Part shown: positions 7,760 to 15,558 of the stretch, in pieces
Position numbering within the stretch: position 1 is the first letter of the stretch
Layout of the letters: every line of letters starts with the position of its first letter
Assembly: GCF_004364175.1 (NCBI RefSeq)
Contig: NZ_SNZW01000016.1
Coordinates: forward strand, 1 to 64,000
Length of the DNA stretch: 64,000 nt
Source of the DNA: Maribacter caenipelagi
GTDB taxonomy: Bacteria > Bacteroidota > Bacteroidia > Flavobacteriales > Flavobacteriaceae
Direction of reading: 5' to 3'
Notes under the pieces: model-generated
Told to the model about the DNA's origin: nothing
Database searches by the model: none
The model's input: only the letters and a program-made list of their open reading frames with translations
Made by a program: the position numbers and the translations under genes

Positions 7760-9040
7760 ATGTCAATTTTAGAAAACATCACTTCTAAGGATGCTATTGC
7801 ATTAGAAGAAAAACACGGAGCTCACAATTACCACCCATTACCTGTTGTATTAAGCAAAGGAGAAGGTGTTCATGTTTGGGATGTGGAAGGAAAAAAGTAT
7901 TATGATTTCCTTTCTGCATACTCCGCAGTAAATCAGGGTCATTGTCACCCAAAAATTGTAAACGCGATGACAGAGCAAGCCAAAACATTGTCTTTGACCT
8001 CTAGAGCATTTTACAATGATATGTTGGGTAAGTATGAGAAATATGCAACAGAAACTTTTCATTTCGATAAGTTGTTGCCAATGAATACGGGTGCAGAAGC
8101 TGTAGAGACGGCTTTGAAGATCTGTAGAAAATGGGCATATGAAGAGAAGGGAATTGCAGAGAATGCGGCTGAAATCATTGTTTGTGAGAATAATTTTCAC
8201 GGTCGTACAACTACGATTATCTCTTTCTCTAACGATCCTGTAGCTCGTAAGAATTTTGGACCATATACAGACGGATTCATTAAAATAGAGTATGATAGTT
8301 TATCTGCCCTTGAAGAAGTTCTTAAAACAAATTCGAATATAGCAGGTTTCTTAGTAGAACCTATTCAAGGTGAAGCAGGAGTTTATGTGCCTTCTGAAGG
8401 TTATTTAAGCGGCGCTAAGGCATTATGCGAAAAGTATAATGTACTTTTTATTGCTGATGAAGTACAGACTGGTATCGCTAGAACAGGTCGTTTATTGGCA
8501 ACTTGTGGCAATTGTTCTTGTTCAGATAAGCATTGTAGTGGAACACCTGAGATTAAACCAGATATTTTAATATTAGGTAAAGCTCTATCTGGTGGTGCAT
8601 ACCCAGTTTCTGCGGTTTTGGCTAATGATGCCATTATGAATGTAATACGACCAGGAAACCATGGTAGTACTTTTGGTGGTAACCCAATTGCTGCAGCTGT
8701 TGGTATGGCTGCTCTAGAAGTAGTAAAAGAAGAGAAACTTGCAGAAAATGCATTTGAATTAGGAGAGCTTTTTAGAGCAGAACTAAATAAGTTTATACCT
8801 ACTACAGATTTGGTTAATAGTGTTCGTGGTAAAGGTCTTTTAAATGCAATACTTATTAATGATAGTGAAGATAGTTCTACTGCGTGGGATATTTGTATGG
8901 CGTTAAAAGAAAACGGATTACTGGCAAAACCGACTCATGGTAATATTATAAGATTTGCGCCACCACTGGTGATGACAAAAGAACAGCTTTTAGATTGTGT
9001 TTCTATTATTATTAAAACATTGAAAGAGTTTAAAAACTAG
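7760..9040 (+). CDS. rocD: Ornithine--oxo-acid aminotransferase
   Basis: A 426-residue class III PLP aminotransferase. It converts ornithine and 2-oxoglutarate to glutamate semialdehyde and glutamate in arginine/proline metabolism. Visible features are GAHNYHPLPVVL near the N terminus, NTGAEAVETALK (about 110), NFHGRTTTIISFS, ADEVQTGIARTG (about 233-244), and the PLP lysine in LILGKALSGG. Just before that lysine is an unusual cysteine cluster CGNCSCSDKHC (residues 249-259). Single gene with a long upstream region and a strong terminator. Confidence 0.93.
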   Translation: MSILENITSKDAIALEEKHGAHNYHPLPVVLSKGEGVHVWDVEGKKYYDFLSAYSAVNQGHCHPKIVNAMTEQAKTLSLTSRAFYNDMLGKYEKYATETFHFDKLLPMNTGAEAVETALKICRKWAYEEKGIAENAAEIIVCENNFHGRTTTIISFSNDPVARKNFGPYTDGFIKIEYDSLSALEEVLKTNSNIAGFLVEPIQGEAGVYVPSEGYLSGAKALCEKYNVLFIADEVQTGIARTGRLLATCGNCSCSDKHCSGTPEIKPDILILGKALSGGAYPVSAVLANDAIMNVIRPGNHGSTFGGNPIAAAVGMAALEVVKEEKLAENAFELGELFRAELNKFIPTTDLVNSVRGKGLLNAILINDSEDSSTAWDICMALKENGLLAKPTHGNIIRFAPPLVMTKEQLLDCVSIIIKTLKEFKN

Positions 9041-9044
9041 TAAT

Positions 9045-9076
9045 AAAAAATCCCCAATGTAAATCGGGGATTTTTT
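9045..9076. terminator. Bidirectional terminator between rocD and the CCC-motif operon
   Basis: A hairpin AAAAAATCCCC / GGGGATTTTTT with a 10-base loop, with A run before and T run after, so it can act for both convergent units. Confidence 0.85.
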
Positions 9077-9093
9077 TTTTGATTATAATATAA

Positions 9094-9405
9094 TTATTGG
9101 AAATCTGTTGTCGCGAAAAATGCTATGATCAATCCAAAATAAATAATCGTGAATATTAAGAGAATTGCAGCTAATGCAAGCCCAATGTATGATAAAATCT
9201 TACCAGTGTTTACATTTTCATATCCTCTATAATTTCCAGGGTTTGCTTCATAAAAGTTCTTAGCTTTTTTTGCATTGCTTAAACCAATAATACTGAAAAT
9301 AGCACCAAATGGTCCACAACAGAACAAGGTTAAAACGATAGATAAAATGCCAAAAGTTAATGCGTTACTAGCACCTGGTATTTGTTTGTATTCTGTATTG
9401 TTCAT
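9094..9405 (-). CDS. CCC-motif small membrane protein
   Basis: 103 residues with two or three membrane segments and the cluster LTLFCCGPFGAIFSIIGLSNAKKAK, followed by a loop FYEANPGNYRGYENVNTGK and a last helix. This pattern is the short 'CCC motif' membrane protein of Bacteroidota, related in layout to DUF4190-type proteins. It abuts its paralogue upstream (9406-9744), with start and stop touching. Function is unknown. It is the last gene of a three-gene unit. Confidence 0.75.
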   Translation of the reverse strand: MNNTEYKQIPGASNALTFGILSIVLTLFCCGPFGAIFSIIGLSNAKKAKNFYEANPGNYRGYENVNTGKILSYIGLALAAILLIFTIIYFGLIIAFFATTDFQ

Positions 9406-9744
9406 TTATTCCATTGGTATTCCAAGTTGTTCATAAATTTCAGAGGTTTGTTCCATATATGCATCCCAGCCACCCATAGAAACTATAGAGTAAACTGTCC
9501 ATATAAGTGATAAAGCTCCTAAGACTAGTCCAATTATAGCTACTATTTTAGTTGTTTTAAGCGTACTAAAGTTGGAATACTCTTGCGGATTTTCTTGATA
9601 AGTTTTAGTGTCTTTGTTTACTAAAATCAATGAAATACCAGACATAATGACTCCTCCTATACCTGCACTTACGCAGCAGCATAAAAAAGAGACAATACTC
9701 AATATAAGAGCAATAGTTACATTAGGTAATTTTTGTTGTTCCAT
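9406..9744 (-). CDS. CCC-motif small membrane protein (paralogue)
   Basis: 112 residues. It shares the plan of the next gene: an N-terminal helix with SFLCCCVSAGIGGVIMSGISLI, a loop TKTYQENPQEYSNFSTLKTTKI and a second helix, then an acidic tail. The two are clearly tandem duplicates. It follows the DUF2752 gene by 18 bases. Function is unknown; the conserved Cys triplet at the membrane edge is the only obvious functional hint. Confidence 0.75.
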   Translation of the reverse strand: MEQQKLPNVTIALILSIVSFLCCCVSAGIGGVIMSGISLILVNKDTKTYQENPQEYSNFSTLKTTKIVAIIGLVLGALSLIWTVYSIVSMGGWDAYMEQTSEIYEQLGIPME

Positions 9745-9762
9745 AATTTAAAGGTTTAGTTA

Positions 9763-10101
9763 TTAGATAAATTTTAATATGTAATTGGTTAAAATAAAAC
9801 CTACGGTACTTACCATAAGCGTAATTGTAATTGTGTTCGAATGTTTAAATGGGTATAGCTTATTAAGGCCTAAAAAGCCAAAAAGTAATAACATAGGGTA
9901 TATAGCCGGGTACATTAAAAAAGCTGATATAAACTCACCCTTTATTAAAAATAATAGTGAACGCTGTAATCCACAGCCAGGGCAATCAACCCCTAATAAC
10001 TGTTTTGTAAAACAGGGTAGCATAAAACTTTCTAATCCCAGAAAAATAATTAATGCCTTAAGGCGCATCTGTAAATAAATTAATAGTCCGAAAATTACCA
10101 T
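9763..10101 (-). CDS. DUF2752 family membrane protein
   Basis: 112 residues with three likely membrane segments. The family signature is GVDCPGCGLQRSLLFLIKGEF near residue 38, with the CPGCG..R motif. DUF2752 proteins are small and uncharacterised; the Cys pair could bind metal or undergo thiol chemistry. It heads the operon with two CCC-motif proteins, so all three share cysteine motifs in small membrane proteins. A second possible start is the Met eleven codons in (MRLKALIIF). Confidence 0.82.
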   Translation of the reverse strand: MVIFGLLIYLQMRLKALIIFLGLESFMLPCFTKQLLGVDCPGCGLQRSLLFLIKGEFISAFLMYPAIYPMLLLFGFLGLNKLYPFKHSNTITITLMVSTVGFILTNYILKFI

Positions 10102-10109
10102 TATTTTTG
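10102..10109 (+). promoter_or_regulatory. Putative -7 promoter box for the Smr gene
   Basis: TATTTTTG (TAnnTTTG class) starts one base beyond the divergent DUF2752 ATG. Predicted transcription starts near 10114, so the ATG at 10107 would lie at or before the start site and the downstream ATG at 10128 is favoured for the Smr protein. Confidence 0.45.
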
Positions 10110-10127
10110 TGTATTCAAAACAAAAAC

Positions 10128-10670
10128 ATGTCTCATTTTAATATTGGCGATACCGTAGAAACAATTGATGACGTTATTAAAGGCGTTGTTGAAACTATTA
10201 ATGGTAATACTATTACAATGTTAAGTGACGATGGTTTTCCGTTAACTTTCGCTGCTCATGAACTAGTATTAATCGCCGATGATATTCGAGTATCTAATTA
10301 TGAAGTTGCTCAAATTAAAAAGGAAAAGGAAATACCCAAGCGCAGAAAGACGTCTGTTTTAAAGTCAAAAGAAAGAACGGCACCAAAGATGGAAGTTGAT
10401 TTACATATCAATCAATTAATGAAAAACCCTAAATCGGTGAGTAAGTTCGATATGCTCAACCTACAGTTAGATACTGCCAAACGTCAGTTAGATTTTGCTA
10501 TCAGTAAAAGAATACAGAAAATTGTATTTATACATGGCGTTGGTGAGGGGGTACTCAAAGAAGAGCTAGGTTATCTATTTCGAAAATACGACAACGTTAA
10601 ATATTACGATGCCGATTATCAAAAATATGGGTTAGGGGCAACCGAGGTCTATATTTTTCAGAATTTTTAG
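10128..10670 (+). CDS. Smr domain protein (MutS2 C-terminal type)
   Basis: 180 residues from the chosen Met (MSHFNIGDTVE). The N-terminal half looks like a small beta domain (GDTVETIDDVIKGVVETING), a basic linker (KRRKTSVLKSKERT) follows, and the C-terminal half is an Smr domain with DLHINQLM and HGVGEGVLKEELGYLF. Smr domains nick or bind nucleic acid; free-standing versions are implicated in RNA or DNA metabolism. The start seven codons earlier is rejected because of the promoter box. It converges on the next gene with a single base between stops. Confidence 0.85.
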   Translation: MSHFNIGDTVETIDDVIKGVVETINGNTITMLSDDGFPLTFAAHELVLIADDIRVSNYEVAQIKKEKEIPKRRKTSVLKSKERTAPKMEVDLHINQLMKNPKSVSKFDMLNLQLDTAKRQLDFAISKRIQKIVFIHGVGEGVLKEELGYLFRKYDNVKYYDADYQKYGLGATEVYIFQNF

Positions 10671-10671
10671 A

Positions 10672-11178
10672 CTACTCTATTGTCGTAGTTACAGTGCCAA
10701 ATTCATTTATTTGTAAATCTGTAATTCTACTACCATTTTCATTTAAAAAGGTAATGCCGCTTAGCTGAATGGTATGGGTGAATGTAGTACTATCCTCAGT
10801 CGTTGTCGTTACAATTATACTGCCACCTTCAGCTTCAATTTCTTCTAAAACAGTTGGTGTAAGTGGTGGTGGCGAATCGCAAAAATATGCACTAGTAACA
10901 GTTTCTGAAAAAATTCTATAACTAATTTGCGAATTACCAGGTACCGCACTTTCTAAGCTAGATACCGTGACTTCATTTTTTAATAGTCCGCTAGGGATGG
11001 TCAAAATTAAAGCCTCATCACCATTTATCTTGAACAATACATTTTCGGTCGTGGTAGAAATATCATTGCAACTTTGAACTGTTTCTATACTATCAAAATC
11101 AACAGTTTCTATTTGAAGGTCACCATCATTACATCCAAAGAACAAAATCGAACAACCAATTAAAAGGTATTTTTTCAT
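10672..11178 (-). CDS. Hypothetical lipoprotein
   Basis: 168 residues. The signal peptide ends ILFFGCNDGD, a lipobox, so an envelope lipoprotein is expected. The mature part is acidic, Ser/Thr-rich and predicted beta (LKNEVTVSSLESAVPGNSQ, TVTTTIE at the end). Three cysteines in the mature part could form disulfides (QSCND, YFCDSPP). No known family is recognised. It is a single gene between convergent and divergent neighbours. Confidence 0.7.
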   Translation of the reverse strand: MKKYLLIGCSILFFGCNDGDLQIETVDFDSIETVQSCNDISTTTENVLFKINGDEALILTIPSGLLKNEVTVSSLESAVPGNSQISYRIFSETVTSAYFCDSPPPLTPTVLEEIEAEGGSIIVTTTTEDSTTFTHTIQLSGITFLNENGSRITDLQINEFGTVTTTIE

Positions 11179-11245
11179 AATTCAAATTTAATTTAAAAAT
11201 TGGAAATCTGTCTGTAGCTTCACTGTCAATTGTGGGTTAATTAAC

Positions 11246-11253
11246 TATTTTTG
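11246..11253 (+). promoter_or_regulatory. Putative -7 promoter box for the cysteine desulfurase gene
   Basis: TATTTTTG (TAnnTTTG class) ends 28 bases before the ATG at 11282. A TTG at 11230-11232 is too close to serve as the usual -33 element. Confidence 0.4.
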
Positions 11254-11281
11254 TTCTTTATTTATATAAGAGTGCACCTTT

Positions 11282-12427
11282 ATGAAAAATGTATATTTAG
11301 ATAATGCCGCTACAACGCAAGTTCACCCTAATGTTATTGCAAAAATGCAGGAGGCCTTAGGTACTTATGGCAATCCTTCTTCTACCCATAGTTTTGGTAG
11401 AACAGCAAAGACAGCTATTGAAAGTGCGCGTAAAACTATTGCTAAGTATATTAATGCACAACCTTCAGAAATTATTTTTACATCTGGTGGTACCGAGGCA
11501 GATAATATGATTATTAGATGTACCGTTCGTGATTTAGACGTAAAGACAATTATTACTACAAGAATTGAGCACCATGCAGTTTTGCATACCGTAGAAGAAT
11601 TAGAACAAAAGGGCTTAATACAATTATTATATGTGGATTTAGATGCATTTGGTAATCCAGATATTGCCCATTTAGAAATCCTTTTACAAAAAGATGAATC
11701 TAAGAAGTTGGTTAGTTTAATGCATGTAAACAATGAAATAGGAAACAAAATCGACTTAGAAGAAATCACACTATTGTCGAAGAAATATGGGGCTTTGGTT
11801 CATTCTGATACCGTACAATCTCTTGGTCATTATAATTGGGATGTAAAAGCATTTCCTATTGATTTTTTAGCAGCGGCAGCACATAAGTTTCATGGACCTA
11901 AAGGAATTGGTTTTGCTTTTATTCGTAAGAATTCTGGCTTAAGCTGTATGATATCTGGTGGATCACAAGAACGCGGACTTAGAGCTGGTACGGAGTCTTT
12001 TCATAATATAGTGGGTCTTGAGGAAGCTTTCATCCATGCTTATGACAACTTAGATGAAGAAAAGAAATATGTTGAGGACTTAAAATCTTACTTTATCGAT
12101 AAGGTTTATAAAGAAATACAAGGAGCCAAATTTAATGGGCATTCTGGTGATTTGGAGAAAAGTACGTATACACTGGTGAATGTATGTTTACCAATTACAG
12201 AAGACAAGGCTATGCTTTTGTTATTTAATCTTGATATGAAAGGGATAGCTTGTTCTAAAGGTAGTGCTTGCCAATCTGGTAGTGATGCTGGTTCACACGT
12301 GCTTAACCAAATATTATCTGCTGAAGATATGAAAAAGCCATCTGTGCGATTTTCTTTTTCAACGTATAATACAAAAGAAGATATCGATTATACAATCGAT
12401 GTTTTAAAAGGTATTATAGAGGCGTAA
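11282..12427 (+). CDS. Cysteine desulfurase (NifS/IscS family)
   Basis: 381 residues, class V PLP enzyme. It takes sulfur from cysteine for Fe-S clusters, thiamine, tRNA thiolation or the molybdopterin dithiolene. Motifs: YLDNAATTQVHPNV at the N terminus, FTSGGTEADNMII (about 62), PLP lysine in AAAHKFHGPKGIGF (about 205), and the persulfide cysteine in GIACSKGSACQSGSDAGSH (about 325). The SACQSG loop is of the group I (IscS/NifS) type. It is not beside isc genes, so it may be the general sulfur donor, possibly for the MoeB-rhodanese/MoaD system 30 kb away (inference). Confidence 0.92.
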   Translation: MKNVYLDNAATTQVHPNVIAKMQEALGTYGNPSSTHSFGRTAKTAIESARKTIAKYINAQPSEIIFTSGGTEADNMIIRCTVRDLDVKTIITTRIEHHAVLHTVEELEQKGLIQLLYVDLDAFGNPDIAHLEILLQKDESKKLVSLMHVNNEIGNKIDLEEITLLSKKYGALVHSDTVQSLGHYNWDVKAFPIDFLAAAAHKFHGPKGIGFAFIRKNSGLSCMISGGSQERGLRAGTESFHNIVGLEEAFIHAYDNLDEEKKYVEDLKSYFIDKVYKEIQGAKFNGHSGDLEKSTYTLVNVCLPITEDKAMLLLFNLDMKGIACSKGSACQSGSDAGSHVLNQILSAEDMKKPSVRFSFSTYNTKEDIDYTIDVLKGIIEA

Positions 12428-13078
12428 TTAATTTTTACGATCGCGTTTGCGTTCTCTTTCGTAAGGGAATTTTCTAATTGCTAATTTCATCATACGATCA
12501 ATAAGGTCTGTGGTGTTTTTACCGGTCTTCTTATTGATTTCCTTTTCGTATTTCCAAAGTAATTTACCAGAATCGCCATCGCTTATCTTAATGCCAATAC
12601 GACCATAATTAGCACCACCAGAGAAATAATCGGTAAAGCTAAATTCTGTAGGTACGCCGTTAGATAATAGAATGTTCAAATCTAAAGTGCCACTGATAAT
12701 GCCATCTACCCCTAAAATCTCACTAAGCTCCTTCGTTGTATATACATCGATGTTGTCATAGCTAATATTTTTTTTAGCTAGAATAGCTGCGGTGTTTTCT
12801 ATGTTTTGAAAAGTTACCGGCAGTTTTTTCTTCTTACTTCGTTTAGAGAAGTAAGTTTCTAAAGCATTTTGTACGGCATAACCTTCGTTCTCTTCCAATC
12901 TTTTTTGTTCAGATTTAGAGATTTTTTCATTCAAGTCTAAATTAGTCAAGAAGGGTATAATGGCTAGAATATTATGATCAGAGCTTAAGTTGTCAAAACT
13001 CGGACTTTCATAAATGTTTTTCTGAGCCATAACGGCAAAAGAAGTAGTAAGTGCTAATAAGAAAAGTATTCTTTTCAT
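12428..13078 (-). CDS. Secreted protein, CsgG/GNA1162-like in outline
   Basis: 216 residues with a signal peptide (SFAVMAQK). The mature part has NILAIIPFLTNL, then a helix YAVQNALETYFSK, LGVDGIISGTLDLNILL and SGKLLWKYEKEI, an order seen in the periplasmic CsgG/LpoB/GNA1162-type fold. That assignment is inference only. The tail is strongly basic (RERKRDRKN). It follows the TonB receptor gene by 9 bases and its stop abuts the stop of the convergent desulfurase gene. Likely third gene of the M23-receptor operon. Confidence 0.65.
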   Translation of the reverse strand: MKRILFLLALTTSFAVMAQKNIYESPSFDNLSSDHNILAIIPFLTNLDLNEKISKSEQKRLEENEGYAVQNALETYFSKRSKKKKLPVTFQNIENTAAILAKKNISYDNIDVYTTKELSEILGVDGIISGTLDLNILLSNGVPTEFSFTDYFSGGANYGRIGIKISDGDSGKLLWKYEKEINKKTGKNTTDLIDRMMKLAIRKFPYERERKRDRKN

Positions 13079-13087
13079 CTGAAATGT

Positions 13088-15553
13088 TTAAAGGCGTAAT
13101 CCTAATTTTAAATTCAATACTCTTGAAGTAAGGTAATTTGGTACGGCATATTCATTCTTGCTGTCTGCATCTCTTACCCAAGTATTGGTAATTGAATTCT
13201 GATTGTTGAATAAATTAAATATTTCAAAACCCAAACTCAATTCTTTAAATTTATGAAGCCAATGTGTTCTTTGAAATTTTTTGTCCTTATTTGCAAAAAT
13301 ATAGGAAATTCCTAAATCTGCACGTTTATAATCTCTTAATCTATTCTGAAAAATGTAAGGGTCGGAATAACTAGGCGACCCGCCAGGTACACCTGTTTGA
13401 TAAACTAAATTCAAATACATTTTTAAATCGGGTATTCTAGGAATGTAATCTTGAAATAGAATAGCGAATTTTACCCGTTGATCTGTAGGGCGAGGAATGT
13501 AGCCTCTATTATTTATATTTTCCTCGGTTTTCAAGTAACCAAGACTTACCCAAGATTCTGTGCCAGGTACAAAGGCACCATTCATTCTAACTTCGGCACC
13601 GTAGACATAGGCTTCTGCTTCATTATTAGCAGCATAGCGAATGCGAACATCTTCTAAGGTATACGGATTTACATTTTCTAATTTCTTGAAATATGCTTCG
13701 CTAATCAAGGTAAAAGGTCTGTCCCAAAGCAAGAAACTATATTCGTTTCCGGCAACGAGATGAAAGGCTTTTTGTGCTTTTACATCAGGTTGTATAGTAC
13801 CGGTATTGTCACGTAATTCTCGATAAAAAGGTGGTTGATGATAAACTCCCGCAGATATTCGAAAGAGCATATCCTTATCCCATTCGGGCTTTATAGCGAA
13901 TTGTGCACGCGGACTAAATACGGTTTGTGATACTTTTTCGACACCAGTACCGCTCACCGTCCAATGATGCGATCGTACACCTATATTATAGTATACATCT
14001 GCATTGTTCCATGTTTTTTGGGTGCCTAATTGAACATAGCCAGAAAATCGGTTAGTTTTTACAAAATTTAGAGCATTTAAACCACTATAAGCAACCAGAG
14101 GTGCGACAAAAGGTTCAGATGGCTGATTATTAATGAATTCAGGACGAGGTGGTCTTATGGAGAATCCGGCAGAGTCTATAAATTCAGATTCTCGCAGTTG
14201 ATCTCGTATATCTTCATGGGTATATTTTGCGCCCCATTCCAAAATAGAATTATTTATGGTGTGAGAACCTTTGTGCTCTACGTTAAAAATTAAGGCGTCT
14301 AAATCGTTTCTTGTTCGATTGAACTGAGAACCAATTCCGCGAGATGTTACTACCTCACCTGCTGTATCGCTACCTAAATTACTATCAACATCACCAAGTT
14401 CATAGGCTGCAATAACATCTGAATATTCTTCTTCAATGGTATGATAGATAGAGGTTATAAGTTTTAAAGTGGTCTTTTCATTTAAAAAATAACTTCCTTT
14501 TAAAGCACCTAAAGCTGTAGTGTATTTGTTATTTTCTTGCCCTTCATAATACACCACTAATGCCTGCGGATTGTCTATAGTTCCAAAATTAGTTTGTCTA
14601 TTTAAAGGTTCGTTTTTATAATCGTTAACTGCTAAGTTTCCTAGAAAATTGAGTTGAAATTTAGGGGAGATTCGATACGTTAAATAACTCTGTACATCGG
14701 TAAAAGCTGGGTTAAAATTACTCTGTGTCTGCTGACTATTAACCAATAGGGAGTTGTTTCTATATCGCACACCAGAAACAGAGCTCAATTTTTGGTTTTT
14801 AGAAATAGTTTCTAGACTTGCGCTTGCACCAAGAAAACTTAAGTCTGCCCTTAAAGAAAATAGGGTAGGGGTCTTATACTTAATATCTAGAACAGATGCT
14901 AGCTTATCGCCATACTTTGCTTGAAAACCACCAGCTGAAAATTTTACGTTTTGTACTAAGTCACTATTTACAAAGCTTAAGCCTTCTTGTTGTGCAGAAC
15001 GGATTAAAAAAGGTCTATAAACTTCTATTTCGTTTACATACACTAAGTTTTCATCGTAGTTGCCACCACGTACAGCATATTGTGTACTTAATTCATTGTT
15101 TGACGATACGCCGGGTAACAGCTTCAAAATTGTTTCTACTCCAGAATTTGCACCTGGTATCTTTCTAATTTTTTCTGGAGATATGTTTAAAATATTACTT
15201 GCTTCTTTTTGGCCAGTGGCAGAAACGGTTACTCCGTCTATTTGGGTGACATCACTTTTTAAAATAGGGTTGAACTCAAACGTTTCGTTCGTATTTAATA
15301 TTAACTTTTCTAATACAACATCCAAATATGCAATGTGAGAGAAAATTATGGTGTTCTCTTCATCTGAGGTAATCTCTAAAATGTAAAACCCGTCAGAATT
15401 TGATGTGGTTCCTAAACCTTTACTCGTAATATTTACGTTTGGTAAGGGTTTATTATTATCTCCTAAGACGATACCTGAAATAGTAGCATTCTGAGCAAAA
15501 CTAATGGAGCTGCACAGCAGTAGTATCAGGCTTAGAACGTTTGGTAGTTTCAA
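13088..15553 (-). CDS. TonB-dependent receptor with carboxypeptidase-like regulatory domain
   Basis: 821 residues. Signal peptide (SISFAQ), then a carboxypeptidase-D regulatory-like domain (ISGIVLGDNNKPLPNVNITS, about 25-105), a plug domain (IRKIPGANSGVETILKLLPGVSS, AVRGGNYDENLVYVNEIEVY, about 130-230) and a 22-strand-type outer-membrane barrel. The barrel ends with aromatic-rich strands and LNLKLGLRL. The substrate is not evident; no SusD partner is present, so a polysaccharide system is unlikely. It sits between an M23 peptidase and a small secreted protein with 5- and 9-base gaps, so the three are one operon and may share an envelope function. Confidence 0.9.
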   Translation of the reverse strand: MKLPNVLSLILLLCSSISFAQNATISGIVLGDNNKPLPNVNITSKGLGTTSNSDGFYILEITSDEENTIIFSHIAYLDVVLEKLILNTNETFEFNPILKSDVTQIDGVTVSATGQKEASNILNISPEKIRKIPGANSGVETILKLLPGVSSNNELSTQYAVRGGNYDENLVYVNEIEVYRPFLIRSAQQEGLSFVNSDLVQNVKFSAGGFQAKYGDKLASVLDIKYKTPTLFSLRADLSFLGASASLETISKNQKLSSVSGVRYRNNSLLVNSQQTQSNFNPAFTDVQSYLTYRISPKFQLNFLGNLAVNDYKNEPLNRQTNFGTIDNPQALVVYYEGQENNKYTTALGALKGSYFLNEKTTLKLITSIYHTIEEEYSDVIAAYELGDVDSNLGSDTAGEVVTSRGIGSQFNRTRNDLDALIFNVEHKGSHTINNSILEWGAKYTHEDIRDQLRESEFIDSAGFSIRPPRPEFINNQPSEPFVAPLVAYSGLNALNFVKTNRFSGYVQLGTQKTWNNADVYYNIGVRSHHWTVSGTGVEKVSQTVFSPRAQFAIKPEWDKDMLFRISAGVYHQPPFYRELRDNTGTIQPDVKAQKAFHLVAGNEYSFLLWDRPFTLISEAYFKKLENVNPYTLEDVRIRYAANNEAEAYVYGAEVRMNGAFVPGTESWVSLGYLKTEENINNRGYIPRPTDQRVKFAILFQDYIPRIPDLKMYLNLVYQTGVPGGSPSYSDPYIFQNRLRDYKRADLGISYIFANKDKKFQRTHWLHKFKELSLGFEIFNLFNNQNSITNTWVRDADSKNEYAVPNYLTSRVLNLKLGLRL

Positions 15554-15558
15554 ATATA

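Noticed and set aside
7794..8634. Minus-strand open frames inside rocD
   Set aside because: Shadow frames of a strongly conserved gene; no independent coding signal.
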